A stretch of DNA of 64,000 nt from Bacillota bacterium (lineage in GTDB: Bacteria > Bacillota > Bacilli > Paenibacillales > NBRC-103111). The first letter of the stretch is position 1. Every line of letters starts with the position of its first letter. Below the pieces are notes generated by a model. That model saw only the letters and a program-made list of their open reading frames with translations. It had not been told where the DNA came from and did not search any database. Below are positions 1-8,924 of the stretch, piece after piece. A program made the translations under genes and the position numbers. The stretch spans positions 22,460-86,459 of the forward strand of contig JAEWGW010000033.1 in assembly GCA_023388055.1 (NCBI GenBank), written 5' to 3'.

Positions 1-363
1 ACCAAGCTGGGCATCGGCGAGGAAAGCGGCGGCCAGGAATATACGAAGAAGGTCATCAAGGATATTCTCCAGCTTATCGAGGAGCATTATATGACGGATA
101 TCAGCCTGCAATGGATCGCCGATCAGGTGTTTCTGACCCAGACCTATGTGAGCCATCTGTTCAGCAAGGAGATGGGCCAGACACTGGTGAAATATTTGAC
201 CGCGGTGCGGATGCGCAAGGCCGGGGAGGCTCTGCTGCGCACCAATCATACGATCGCCCATATCAGCGGGATGGTGGGGTATCCGAATGATTCGTACTTC
301 GGCAAAATCTTCAAGAATCATTTTGGCGTCAGTCCCGCCAAATACCGCGAGCAGTTCGGTTGA
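1..363 (+). CDS. AraC-type response regulator, C-terminal part (YesN-like), truncated by window start
   Basis: The frame is open from base 1 and ends at TGA 361-363, so only the last 120 residues of a longer protein are present. They form an AraC-family DNA-binding domain: a first helix-turn-helix around ISLQWIADQVFLTQTYVSHLF and a second around TIAHISGMVGYPNDSYFGKIFK, ending in the family signature GVSPAKYREQFG. The sensor kinase gene starts 3 bp downstream, which is the usual YesN/YesM two-component arrangement. The missing N-terminus is therefore expected to be a receiver domain (inference). It probably activates the sugar ABC operon at 2524-6021. The internal ATG at 91 is not a likely start, because homology to the domain continues upstream of it. 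Confidence 0.85.
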   Translation, partial: TKLGIGEESGGQEYTKKVIKDILQLIEEHYMTDISLQWIADQVFLTQTYVSHLFSKEMGQTLVKYLTAVRMRKAGEALLRTNHTIAHISGMVGYPNDSYFGKIFKNHFGVSPAKYREQFG

Positions 364-366
364 GCC

Positions 367-2130
367 ATGAAAATATCAAACCGGCTCATCCACTATTTTC
401 AGAATCTCCGTTTTCGGCAAAAGCTTATCGTCTCTTATCTGACCGTCAGCATTATCCCGCTGATCATGCTGGGCGCCTTCTCCTATATGCAGGCTAATGG
501 TCTGCTCCTGAAGCAGGCCCGTCAGAACCTGGACAACTCCGTGCGGCAGGCCACGGAGTCCATCAGCTACCGGACCCGGCAATATGAGGCGATAATTAAC
601 TCCGTCACGCAGAATATTGTGTTCAAGCAGATTTTTAATTCAACCAGCGGGGATTTTACTGGCTTGTACCGGGATTATGTGGATCCGTTCTTCGGGAATA
701 TCCTCGACTTCAACCCGGATATTCTGCAGATTTCGGTGTTTACCAACCGGACGGAGCTTCTGCGCGGGGAATATATTCTCCCGCTGCAATTGTCGGAGGC
801 CCTGCCTTGGGCCCGGACAGCCGGCCAAGGGGAGCCGGACCAAACCCGGTGGAGTGCCAACAACGGCAAGTTTTTCGCCACACGGACCTTTACGGACACG
901 GATAACAAACGGCCTGAGGGTCAATCCGCCGCCATTCTGTTCCTGAGTCTGGACGGGGACAGTCTGTTCAAGGGGCTGGAGGATGTGCAGGCTTCGTCCT
1001 ACGGGGTGCTGATTGTGAACCGGGAGGGGCAGCCGGTGCTGGCCCGGAATGTGGGGATGGAGGCCCTCCCCGGACAGGATGGACAGCTGCTCCCGGAATT
1101 AACCGGCAGCAACGGGTTCCTTGAGTACGGGCAGACCGAATACATGTATGTCCAGGGGGAGATTGCCGAAACCGGCTGGCGGGTGTTCTATTTTACTCCC
1201 CGCAGCGGCTTGTCCGTGGATGTCCGGAGTATCGTCAAGGCGGCGGCGCTGATCATCGGGCTATGTCTGGTGATTCTGCTGTTCATCATTTCCCTGTTTT
1301 CCAGCACCTTCGTTAAACGGATTACGCACTTGAACAAAACGATGATGATGGTCGAAAACGGCAACCTGAAGGTGTCCGTGGCCAGCTCCTCCACCGACGA
1401 GATCGGTCAGCTGACCAACCGGTTCAACCGGATGCTGGGGAATATCAACACCCTGATTGAAGAGGTGTACCAGAGCAAGATCATCCAGAAGGAAGCGGAG
1501 CTGAAGGCGCTGCAAACCCAGATCAACCCGCATTTCCTCTATAACACCCTGTCCATCATCAACTGGAAGGCCTTAGAGATCGATGCTATGGAGATCAGCC
1601 GCATCACCACCACCGTCTCCAAGTTTTACCGGACGGTGCTGAATAAGGGCAAGAATGTGATTGCCGTCAGCCAGGAGCTGGAGAATGCCAACGCCTACAT
1701 GCAGATCCAGCTGATCATGCATAATAACAGCTTCGATTTTGTCTGCCAGGTGGAGGAGGAACTACTGCATTACGATATGATCCATCTGATCTTCCAGCCG
1801 CTGCTGGAGAACGCCCTGGAGCATGGCATTGACCGGCTTCGCAAAAACACCAGACGGGGCCGGGTATCCCTGGCCGGTCACATCACCGGAGAAGGGCTGC
1901 TGCAATTCGTCATTGCGGACAATGGTCCCGGCATGGATGCAGAAACGGTGGAGGAGCTGCTGGCTCCCCATGCCCGGGGGTACGGGCTGAAGAACGTCCA
2001 TGACCGGATCCAGATTCTGTTCGGAGCAGCGTATGGTCTCGTGATCACCAGCGAACCCGACCAGGGCACACAGGTCACCGTCACCTTCCCCAAATTTCTG
2101 GCCGGCCCGGGCGCCACGCCTTCCCTCTAA
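367..2130 (+). CDS. Two-component sensor histidine kinase, YesM family
   Basis: This 587-residue membrane kinase has a first transmembrane segment at about residues 19-41, an extracellular sensor region to about 285, and a second membrane segment at about 290-312. A HAMP linker follows, then the kinase core. The phospho-acceptor box is QINPHFLYNTL with His389. The N box is LLENALEHGI with Asn482. The ATP-binding G boxes are DNGPGMD and GYGLKNV. This short-core architecture is typical of the LytS/YesM group that partners AraC-type regulators. It begins 3 bp after the regulator stop, so the two are co-transcribed. The likely role is sensing an extracellular sugar or binding-protein complex and controlling the downstream ABC importer. 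The ligand cannot be read from the sequence. Confidence 0.92.
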   Translation: MKISNRLIHYFQNLRFRQKLIVSYLTVSIIPLIMLGAFSYMQANGLLLKQARQNLDNSVRQATESISYRTRQYEAIINSVTQNIVFKQIFNSTSGDFTGLYRDYVDPFFGNILDFNPDILQISVFTNRTELLRGEYILPLQLSEALPWARTAGQGEPDQTRWSANNGKFFATRTFTDTDNKRPEGQSAAILFLSLDGDSLFKGLEDVQASSYGVLIVNREGQPVLARNVGMEALPGQDGQLLPELTGSNGFLEYGQTEYMYVQGEIAETGWRVFYFTPRSGLSVDVRSIVKAAALIIGLCLVILLFIISLFSSTFVKRITHLNKTMMMVENGNLKVSVASSSTDEIGQLTNRFNRMLGNINTLIEEVYQSKIIQKEAELKALQTQINPHFLYNTLSIINWKALEIDAMEISRITTTVSKFYRTVLNKGKNVIAVSQELENANAYMQIQLIMHNNSFDFVCQVEEELLHYDMIHLIFQPLLENALEHGIDRLRKNTRRGRVSLAGHITGEGLLQFVIADNGPGMDAETVEELLAPHARGYGLKNVHDRIQILFGAAYGLVITSEPDQGTQVTVTFPKFLAGPGATPSL

Positions 2131-2166
2131 AAGCCTTCCCTGCATGCCGCAGCGGGAGGCTTTTTG
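2129..2166 (+). terminator. Rho-independent terminator after the kinase gene
   Basis: AAGCCTTCCC pairs with GGGAGGCTT (one bulged base), followed by TTTTT. It begins at the kinase stop codon and separates the two-component operon from the ABC operon. Confidence 0.8.
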
Positions 2167-2385
2167 GTGATGTATTCGAACCTAACGAAGCTCAGCAACG
2201 CTATGTTGCCCGTTTACCTCCTGTTCATGTTCTAAAGAATCTGAGGAAGCTTATATCGGGATAACAGGTCCCAATTGAAGCAGGTAGCGGGAAATAAGGC
2301 GGCTCATATTCGTTAGATGCTCAAACACGCCATTTTTGCCGAAATAAGGATTCTGAAATTCGCTAGGCTTCCAATCGATAATTAT

Positions 2386-2407
2386 TATAAATTGTAAGCG
2401 AATTCAA
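2386..2407 (+). promoter_or_regulatory. cre (CcpA) site overlapping a putative promoter of the ABC operon
   Basis: Bases 2392-2407 match the Bacillus cre consensus WTGNAANCGNWNNCWW at every specified position (TTGTAAGCGAATTCAA). A -10-like TATAAA lies directly upstream at 2386-2391. A good -35 is not obvious. A cre at or just downstream of the start point normally gives repression by CcpA (established), so the sugar importer is probably shut off by preferred carbon sources (inference). The rest of the 393-bp gap 2131-2523 is AT-rich with no convincing gene. A GAAAGGAG ribosome site precedes the first permease. Confidence 0.65.
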
Positions 2408-2523
2408 CATCACAAAAAAGTGATGCAGATCGAAAAAATGTTGGATTTTTAGCCGGGAAACGAAATGTTACACTTTGGTTACAGCAAACCAGACAACGCA
2501 AAAGAGAAAGGAGAGCTACCTGC

Positions 2524-3441
2524 ATGCATCAGAAAAAAACGCCGCTCATCAAGCTCATCCGCCGGGATAAGCTGCTGATACTGATGTTTTTGCCCGTATT
2601 CCTGTATTATTTCATCTTCTGCTATTTGCCGATGCCGGGTGTAATCATGGCCTTCAAGAATTTCACCCCCGGACACGGCATTCTTGGCGGAGATTGGGTG
2701 GGCATGAAATGGTTCGTCCAGTTTGTGGAGTCCCGCTACTTCTGGCGGCTGATCCGCAACACGTTTTTACTGGCCTTTTACCCGCTGGTATTTGGCTTCT
2801 GGGTGCCGATTGTGTTCGCACTATGTGTGGTGGAGATCAAGAATACCGCATTGAAGAAATTCGCCCAGACCATTACCTATCTGCCGCATTTTATCTCGAC
2901 GGTGGTTATTGCGGGGATGATCATCAACTTCCTGTCCCCGGCCGACGGCATCGTCAACACCCTTTTGGTCAAAATGGGGATGGAAAAAATCAACTTTATG
3001 ATGGCCCCGGAATGGTTCCGCACCATCTTCACCGCCTCGGGCATCTGGCAAAGCTTCGGCTTCAGCTCGATTATCTACATCGCCGCCATTATGGGCATTG
3101 ATCAGGAGATGTATGATTCCGGCAAAATCGACGGTGTGAACAAGTTTCAGGAGATGTGGCATCTGACCCTGCCCAGCCTCAAGCCAACCATTGTCATCCT
3201 GCTGCTGCTGGCGATCGGGGGCATTATGAGCGTCAATTTCGAGAAGGTGTACCTGCTGTACAACGGAGCTACGTATGAAACTGCCGACGTCATCTCCACC
3301 TACGTGTACCGCCAGGGCATCGAATCACAAAACTTCGGCTTTGCTACTGCTGTGGGCCTGTTCAACTCCGTGGTGGGCTTCGTGCTGGTATTCCTGGCGA
3401 ATATGGCCAGCCGCAAGTTCAACGATATGTCCCTATGGTAA
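2524..3441 (+). CDS. Sugar ABC transporter permease, LplB type
   Basis: This 305-residue inner-membrane protein has about six hydrophobic segments. It carries the cytoplasmic EAA-type coupling loop MYDSGKIDGVNKFQEMWHLT followed by LPSLKP, which contacts the ATPase in carbohydrate importers of the CUT1 class. It begins with the usual charged N-terminus followed by LLILMFLPVFLYYFIF. The ATG follows an AAAGGAGAG ribosome site. It is the first gene of a permease-permease-binding protein operon. No ATPase gene is present, as is usual for Lpl/Ytc systems that share MsmX-type ATPases encoded elsewhere (family knowledge). The substrate is probably an oligosaccharide of plant cell walls, but this is not proved by sequence. 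Confidence 0.9.
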   Translation: MHQKKTPLIKLIRRDKLLILMFLPVFLYYFIFCYLPMPGVIMAFKNFTPGHGILGGDWVGMKWFVQFVESRYFWRLIRNTFLLAFYPLVFGFWVPIVFALCVVEIKNTALKKFAQTITYLPHFISTVVIAGMIINFLSPADGIVNTLLVKMGMEKINFMMAPEWFRTIFTASGIWQSFGFSSIIYIAAIMGIDQEMYDSGKIDGVNKFQEMWHLTLPSLKPTIVILLLLAIGGIMSVNFEKVYLLYNGATYETADVISTYVYRQGIESQNFGFATAVGLFNSVVGFVLVFLANMASRKFNDMSLW

Positions 3442-3465
3442 AACCGAGGAGATGGGGAGGACACC

Positions 3466-4347
3466 ATGAAAAAGCCATTCGTCGATAAAGCCTACTATAT
3501 GCTGGTTTATCTGATTGTGTTTGTTGCGATTATCGTTACGCTGTATCCCTTTATCTATCTGGTCAGCATCTCCATGAGCTCGGTCCAGGCCATTGATAAC
3601 AAGCTGGTGACTCTGTTCCCTGTTGACCTGAGCTTCGACGGCTACCGGATGGTGCTCGGGTACAAGGAGCTGTGGACCTCGTACTACAACACCCTGTGGT
3701 ATACGGTGGTAGGGACGGTGCTGAATCTGGTCTTTACCTGTTTGGCCGCTTACCCCTTGTCCAAGCGGGAATTCTTCCTGCGGCGGAAGCTCAACTTCTT
3801 CATCGCGTTCACCATGTATTTTTCCGGGGGACTGATCCCCATCTATATGGTCATTAGCGAGCTGGGCCTGTATAACACCCGTTGGGCCATGGTGCTGCCG
3901 GTGCTGATCAACACCTTCAATGTGATGATTCTGCGTTCGGCCTTCGAGTCCATCCCCAATGAAATCTTTGAAAGCGCCAGTATGGATGGGGCGAAGGAAT
4001 TCACCCTGCTGTTCCGGATGGCCGTGCCGCTGGTCAAACCGACTTTGGCCGTGCTGACTCTGTATTATGCCGTTGCCCACTGGAATGACTTCTTCAACGC
4101 CCTGCTGTATCTGAGCAAACAAGAGCTGCAGCCGCTTACGATTTTCCTCCGGCGGGTCCTGATTATGGCTTCTCCTGAGGTCATGCAAAAAATGGGCGGT
4201 CAAACCTCTGCCAATGCACTGGCGGTTTCCACCCTGCAGGTCCGTTATGTTTCCATCGTAGTCAGTATTGTTCCCATTGTTTTGTTTTATCCCTTCATTC
4301 AGAAATATTTCGTGAAGGGCGTTACCCTGGGGGCAGTAAAAGGATAA
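3466..4347 (+). CDS. Sugar ABC transporter permease, LplC/YtcP type
   Basis: The second permease (293 residues) has six predicted membrane spans and the coupling loop IFESASMDGAKEFTLLFRMA followed by VPLVKP. It ends with the characteristic PFIQKYFVKGVTLGAVKG tail of the LplC group. It starts 24 bp after the first permease behind a GGAGATGGGGAGG ribosome site, so the two subunits are made together and should form the heterodimeric channel. The solute-binding protein gene follows 63 bp downstream. Confidence 0.9.
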   Translation: MKKPFVDKAYYMLVYLIVFVAIIVTLYPFIYLVSISMSSVQAIDNKLVTLFPVDLSFDGYRMVLGYKELWTSYYNTLWYTVVGTVLNLVFTCLAAYPLSKREFFLRRKLNFFIAFTMYFSGGLIPIYMVISELGLYNTRWAMVLPVLINTFNVMILRSAFESIPNEIFESASMDGAKEFTLLFRMAVPLVKPTLAVLTLYYAVAHWNDFFNALLYLSKQELQPLTIFLRRVLIMASPEVMQKMGGQTSANALAVSTLQVRYVSIVVSIVPIVLFYPFIQKYFVKGVTLGAVKG

Positions 4348-4410
4348 CCCATCCTTGACTGTATAGATGCTCTGAATTTATTTTAACCATTATAGGGAGG
4401 TTCACATCAG

Positions 4411-6021
4411 ATGAAAAGACAAACAAAACGCGCCGTTAACGCTTCTCTGGCTGCTTCATTGGTGATCGTATTGGCCGCCGGCTGCTCGTCCAAGGAAGAG
4501 AGCACCCCCAGCCCTGCGGCAAGTGCCGGTACTGGCGCCAGCGCAGCACCTGCCTTCCAGTATACCGGGGCCGCTCCGGTTACCAATAACGGCGGCAGCC
4601 TGAGCATTCTGGCCACCAATGCGTGGAGCAACAATGTGGATTTGAACAAGGCCTCCATTGTTCAGGAGCTGGTGAAGCGTTCGGGAGTCAACGTGAAATG
4701 GGAGCTGCTTTCGCCGGGCACCTACAATGATGCCATCAGCCCCCGTTTGGCTGCCGGGAAGGACCTGCCGGACATTATCTACACCCTGGACCCGGACCAG
4801 AACATGAAGAACATTCAGGGCGGCCTGTTCAAACCCTTGAATGAATATCTGGACAAATACGGTGTGAACCTGAAGAAGATGTTCGAGAAATATCCCGAGC
4901 TGAAGGCCAGTCTGACCACACCGGACGGCAAAATCTATTATGTGCCCCAGCTGGCGGTCACCAAAAACTATCAGCCTCTCTTTATGATCAACACCCGCTG
5001 GCTGGAAAAGCTGCAATTGAAGGAGCCCACCACCCTGGACGAATTTACTGAGGTGCTGCGCAAGTTCAAATCCAGTGATCCCAACGGCAACGGCAAGCAG
5101 GATGAAATCCCCATGTCCATGGAAGCCAAAATGGTGATGCAAGCCTTCGGCCCCTCCTTCGGTCTGGACCTGGCCAACAACTACTACGCCGACAAAAACG
5201 GCAAGGTGCATTATTCCTACTATGAGCCGGCCTATAAGGAATACCTGGCTTACCTGAACGGTTTGTATAAGGAAGGGCTGCTGGAGGCGGACTTCGCCAG
5301 CACCACCGCCGACCAGGTAACCTCCAAAATTTCGCAGAACCTGACCGGCATCACCTACAACTTCAGCTATCATTCCTCCATGGTGTATAGCAAGCTGTTT
5401 AAGGATTACGATCCCAATGTGCCGCTGATCAAGGGCATTGCACCGCTTAAGGGCCCTCACGGCGACCAGTTCTATGTGGGCCGCAACCCGGTTACCGGCA
5501 TCTTCGGCATCTCCAAGAATGCCAAGGACCCCGAGCTGGCCTTCCGCTTCCTGGATTATGCCAGCAGCGAGGAAGCCAAGGAGCTGTATGCCTGGGGCAT
5601 CAAGGGCGACACCTACGAGGTGGTGAACGGCAAGAAGGAGTATACGGAGAAGGGCAAGGACAATGATTATATCCAGAAATCCGGCATCAACCCGGTAAAC
5701 CTGCCCATGGAGCAATCGGTTGAAGCCGTGGATACGCTGGTCGCACCGTGGCATGCGAAGATCGACAAGGAAATGGAGAAATATATCAAGGCTCCGTTCC
5801 CCTTCGTTTACGCTTTGTCGTCTGAGGCCAGCACCGAAAGCACGATTATGCCCGACATCACCACCTATGTGAATGAAATGCATATCAAGTTTATTACCGG
5901 CAGCGAAAGCCTCGACAAGTTCGACAGCTACATCAAGGCGCTGAAGGGTATGGGCATCGAGGATGTCATCAAGGGCAAACAAGCCCAATACGACCGCTAT
6001 GTGGCGGCCGGCAAAAAATAG
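4411..6021 (+). CDS. Extracellular solute-binding lipoprotein of the sugar ABC transporter
   Basis: This 536-residue lipoprotein has a charged N-terminus (MKRQTKRAV), a hydrophobic core and the lipobox LAAGC with Cys25, then a Ser/Pro/Ala-rich linker. The mature part is a family-1 binding protein. It includes a DPNGNGKQDEIP segment typical of the large LplA/YtcQ group in Paenibacillus, which resembles a calcium-binding loop. It would capture the sugar outside the membrane and deliver it to the two permeases just upstream. Its length fits the LplA-type family (about 500-560). A strong terminator follows, closing the operon. Confidence 0.9.
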   Translation: MKRQTKRAVNASLAASLVIVLAAGCSSKEESTPSPAASAGTGASAAPAFQYTGAAPVTNNGGSLSILATNAWSNNVDLNKASIVQELVKRSGVNVKWELLSPGTYNDAISPRLAAGKDLPDIIYTLDPDQNMKNIQGGLFKPLNEYLDKYGVNLKKMFEKYPELKASLTTPDGKIYYVPQLAVTKNYQPLFMINTRWLEKLQLKEPTTLDEFTEVLRKFKSSDPNGNGKQDEIPMSMEAKMVMQAFGPSFGLDLANNYYADKNGKVHYSYYEPAYKEYLAYLNGLYKEGLLEADFASTTADQVTSKISQNLTGITYNFSYHSSMVYSKLFKDYDPNVPLIKGIAPLKGPHGDQFYVGRNPVTGIFGISKNAKDPELAFRFLDYASSEEAKELYAWGIKGDTYEVVNGKKEYTEKGKDNDYIQKSGINPVNLPMEQSVEAVDTLVAPWHAKIDKEMEKYIKAPFPFVYALSSEASTESTIMPDITTYVNEMHIKFITGSESLDKFDSYIKALKGMGIEDVIKGKQAQYDRYVAAGKK

Positions 6022-6032
6022 GATGTTACACA

Positions 6033-6068
6033 CAGCGGCCGCTTCTTTCAGGAGGGCCGCTGTTTTTT
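6033..6068 (+). terminator. Rho-independent terminator of the first ABC operon
   Basis: CAGCGGCC (6033-6040) pairs with GGCCGCTG (6055-6062), followed by six T residues. Confidence 0.9.
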
Positions 6069-6124
6069 CGTGAAGGTGCTGGCGTGGAATGGAGCAGGCT
6101 GCGCTTTCAGGTGGCGGGCTTCAT

Positions 6125-6153
6125 TTCTTCAAGAAGCGGATTTTGGATATAAT
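6125..6153 (+). promoter_or_regulatory. Putative sigma-A promoter for the orphan binding protein
   Basis: A perfect TATAAT at 6148-6153 has TTCTTC 17 bp upstream (6125-6130), a weak -35. It lies 56 bp before the start codon, after the terminator, so the next gene is its own unit. Confidence 0.5.
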
Positions 6154-6209
6154 GAAGACAGCAGGCAAGCAGCATCAAGAGCGTTAATCGCGAGACAGGA
6201 GGAACACAG

Positions 6210-7742
6210 ATGAGGAAAGCCGTATGGGTAGCGCTGGCGCTGGTGCTGGTGGCCGGAGCCGCCACAGCTGTGAGGTATATGGCCCGGCCGGATATTCCTC
6301 GCGGGTCTGTTCTCTCCGGGAATCAGCAGGCGGAACCGGGATCGGAGCGCGTTACGCTGAAGCTTCTGTTCCCGCTGGACGAACCCAAGGATCAGGACCA
6401 GGTAACCAAGGCGGTGGAGGAAAAGCTGGCGGAGGATGGACTGCCGCTGAAGCTGGAGTTTACCTTTGTCCCTTTTGACCAATATTGGAACCGGGTGTGG
6501 GTGAATGCGGCAAGCGGAGAGGATTACGATCTGGCCCTCACGTCCTATTCCAATCTATCGGATATGGTTTCGAAGAAGGTGCTGGCCCCGCTGGACAGCG
6601 CGCTTCAGGCGTACGGACCGGATATTCTGGCTCATACCCCGGATTACGCCCTGCAGGGGGTGACCATCAACGGGCATATCTATGCCATTCCCCGGGTGAT
6701 GCCCATTGCCGAGCATGAAAGCTTCGTCCAGATCCGGGGGGATCTGCGGAAGAAATATGGGCTGCCCGAAATCAAAACCGTAGGGGATATGGACCGGTAT
6801 CTGGAGGCGATTGCAGAGAATGAGCCGGAGATGATTCCGTATTTTTATGATACGGGACGGTTTCTGTTGCGCGAGTACGGGGATGTGGCGTTTCTGGCCG
6901 GAAACTATCTGAATGCCCCGGTGTATATCGATCCGGCCGACCCTGAGCTGGAGGTCAAGAACACGTACGAGTCCGTGTTTTTCCGGCAGATTATGGAGAA
7001 GCTCCATGAGTGGCAGCGCAAGGGCTACATTCCTTATGGCCCGGAGGGGACGCCGGAGATTCCCGACCCGGAGAAGGCTTTGTATGAAGGGAAAATCGCC
7101 GCCACCTGGAGTGTGGTTCTGAAGCAGGCGGAGCGTATCGATTCCTTCAAGGAGAAGCTGCCCTTGGCCGAGCTGGAGAATGTGTATCTCCATCCCGAAC
7201 GGCCCAAATATATGTTTACGGCGGCGGACAATATGCTGTCTGTTTTCTCCACCAGCCGTCATGTGAATGAGGCAGTGGCGCTGATCAACTGGGTGCGGAA
7301 AAGCCAGGAGAATTATGATTTGTTCACCTATGGGGTGAAGAATGTGAATTACAAGCTGGTGGGAGACGACGCGATCTCCTATGACGAGGTGCATCCAACC
7401 AAACGCTATATGTCCATTCATTGGGCCTGGAACGACATCCGTTATTTCCGGTTCAGCAAGTATCTGTCGGAGCCCTACAAGAAGGAGCTGCGCAGCTGGA
7501 ACCAGGATGCGGTGGCTTCGCCCACCTTGGGCTTTATGCCCGATCTGACCCCCATCAAGTCGGAGATGGCCCAGGTCAACGTCATCGTGTCGGAATACCT
7601 GGCCCTGCTCTACGATGAAAAGGTGGATTGGAACAATACCATGTCCCAATTCCAGGCCAAGCTTAAAAACGCCGGAATGGAGCATGTAAAGGCGGAGATC
7701 CAGCGCCAATTCGATGCGTTCCGCAGCCGGAACGGTCGGTGA
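6210..7742 (+). CDS. Orphan solute-binding protein with DUF3502-type C-terminus, membrane-anchored
   Basis: This 510-residue protein has an N-terminal hydrophobic segment (VWVALALVLVAGAATAV) but no Cys in lipobox position. It is probably held by an uncleaved or signal-peptidase-I-type segment rather than by lipid (inference). The body resembles the large LplA-type binding proteins. The last ~150 residues, with SPTLGFMPDLTPIKSEMAQV and a final KNAGMEHVKAEIQRQFDAF, match the DUF3502 pattern of that family. No permease genes adjoin it, and it has its own promoter and AGGAGG ribosome site. It may feed the upstream transporter or act as a receptor domain for the sensor kinase. That role is a guess. 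Confidence 0.8.
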   Translation: MRKAVWVALALVLVAGAATAVRYMARPDIPRGSVLSGNQQAEPGSERVTLKLLFPLDEPKDQDQVTKAVEEKLAEDGLPLKLEFTFVPFDQYWNRVWVNAASGEDYDLALTSYSNLSDMVSKKVLAPLDSALQAYGPDILAHTPDYALQGVTINGHIYAIPRVMPIAEHESFVQIRGDLRKKYGLPEIKTVGDMDRYLEAIAENEPEMIPYFYDTGRFLLREYGDVAFLAGNYLNAPVYIDPADPELEVKNTYESVFFRQIMEKLHEWQRKGYIPYGPEGTPEIPDPEKALYEGKIAATWSVVLKQAERIDSFKEKLPLAELENVYLHPERPKYMFTAADNMLSVFSTSRHVNEAVALINWVRKSQENYDLFTYGVKNVNYKLVGDDAISYDEVHPTKRYMSIHWAWNDIRYFRFSKYLSEPYKKELRSWNQDAVASPTLGFMPDLTPIKSEMAQVNVIVSEYLALLYDEKVDWNNTMSQFQAKLKNAGMEHVKAEIQRQFDAFRSRNGR

Positions 7743-7756
7743 GGGGGAGTTCAATT

Positions 7757-7947
7757 TTGGAAACCCGCATTCACTTGCTGCTTGCTGCAAGAGAAGGGTT
7801 TTACGATTATTTTCCAATGATTGATCGATACTAACTAATTTTGGACGATTTATTAGAGGCACAAGGCGTTGAAGAGCTGCAGAAAGAACATTGGGGCATG
7901 TTATGGTGCATCCTATAGGGCAAAAGTGGGGCCGGATCGACGACTGA
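7757..7947 (+). pseudogene. Degraded coding remnant of unknown family
   Basis: One frame reads from a TTG at 7757 (LLLAAREGFYDYFPMIDRY) to a stop, then continues in the same frame as LILDDLLEAQGVEELQKEHWG. A one-base shift then gives VMVHPIGQKWGRIDD to a stop at 7947. Coding-like composition, an in-frame stop and a frameshift suggest the decayed end of a gene. I do not recognise the family. The remainder of the 605-bp gap 7743-8347 holds the four-arm repeat and a promoter. Confidence 0.35.
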
Positions 7948-8008
7948 TGGCGGCTCATGCTCGGCTGATGAACGTTCCATGCTGGCCCAGATGCGCCCGG
8001 ATGGTCTT

Positions 8009-8207
8009 ACGGAACTGAGCGACTCTTAGAGGCTCAAAATGCAGCGTTTGGGAATCTAACGGAACTCAGACGACCTTAGACGGTTAATCCGCGGCTAGAT
8101 GCGCCTATTTCACCTTGTAAGAGCTTCTCAGTTCCGTTAGCGGCGACAACTCCCGAAAATTCACCGCTAAGAGCTCCACAGTTCCGTTAGCTGTCTCCTT
8201 ACCGCGG
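8009..8207. repeat. Four-arm intergenic repeat, copy A
   Basis: Four related ~24-bp arms lie at 8009, 8057, 8117 and 8166. The first two read forward (ACGGAACTGAGCGACTC; TAACGGAACTCAGACGAC) and the last two are inverted (AGCTTCTCAGTTCCGTTAG; AGCTCCACAGTTCCGTTAG). Offsets are 48, 60 and 49 bp, and the block ends in CCGCGG. It is about 90% identical along its length to copy B at 24689 and in the same orientation. The two copies bracket the CRISPR island. No open frame is present. Function unknown. Confidence 0.9.
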
Positions 8208-8282
8208 CTTCAACATGTCCCTCCAATCCTATGAGCAGGAACACCATTTTCTCGAAATATCCTCGGTCATACCAAACCTCAA

Positions 8283-8311
8283 CTGCTCCATCATCAGAGC
8301 TATGGTATAAT
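8283..8311 (+). promoter_or_regulatory. Putative promoter of the small lipoprotein gene
   Basis: Perfect -10 TATAAT at 8306-8311, with a weak -35 (CTGCTC) 17 bp upstream. The expected start point near 8318 leaves a short leader carrying GGAG just before the ATG at 8348. This supports that ATG over any upstream one. Confidence 0.5.
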
Positions 8312-8347
8312 GATACGGGGTATAACATGAGTGGAGAAATGGAGAAC

Positions 8348-8893
8348 ATGAAAATGAAATTAAGAATAGGGTTATTGGTTATTCTGTGTTTGATGTTATT
8401 AGCCGGATGCAGTGCCCGGACATCACAGAAGCCTGCTCTGAGTGCCATCTTGAATGAATTCAATGATAAGCAAATGCTTGCAAAAGCGGAAATCAAAAAT
8501 GGCATTGTAATCTTTATGAAGGATGACCGAAACAACCTTTACTCGGGTCTGGCTTTTGGCCCCTCTTATAGCACCTACTGTGCAGGCGGCGCTTTATCCC
8601 TGTCAGAAAAGTCCACCGTTTCGTCCATGTATACGGATTGCAATGATGCGGACGGAAAACAGTCAAGCTACGTTTCCCTTTTCTCGGGAATATTGAACAA
8701 TGATGCTATCGACAGCCTCGAATTGAAGTATAGTGCTGGCAAAAAACAATATAAACAAAAAGCGGAAATCCTTAAAACGAAGGATGGTATGCGCGTTTGG
8801 TTCGTAAAGCCGGAAAAAGCAATGAAGGACCACTTAACGTTGGGTTCTGTAACGGGATATGCAGGTGATGGAAAGGTCATTTATAGTGAATAA
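8348..8893 (+). CDS. Small lipoprotein of unknown function
   Basis: A 181-residue protein starts at MKMKLRIG. It has a signal peptide ending in the lipobox LLAGC (Cys21), so it should be lipid-anchored outside the cytoplasmic membrane. The mature part has two more Cys and no domain I recognise. Longer readings of the frame start at 8231, but the -10 box at 8306-8311 and GGAG at 8341-8344 favour 8348. It is transcribed toward CRISPR array 1 and ends in a terminator. It sits just inside the copy A repeat, so it belongs to the bracketed CRISPR island. Its base composition is more AT-rich than the upstream sugar genes. Confidence 0.7.
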   Translation: MKMKLRIGLLVILCLMLLAGCSARTSQKPALSAILNEFNDKQMLAKAEIKNGIVIFMKDDRNNLYSGLAFGPSYSTYCAGGALSLSEKSTVSSMYTDCNDADGKQSSYVSLFSGILNNDAIDSLELKYSAGKKQYKQKAEILKTKDGMRVWFVKPEKAMKDHLTLGSVTGYAGDGKVIYSE

Positions 8894-8924
8894 TGAACAG
8901 AAATAAATAATTAGTTAAAATGGT

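Noticed and set aside
4456..6033. A 525-codon open frame antisense to the binding-protein gene
   Set aside because: It is an antisense shadow of a strongly supported lipoprotein gene and has low-complexity, His/Val-rich composition; the same applies to 48471-49970 and 49937-51334.
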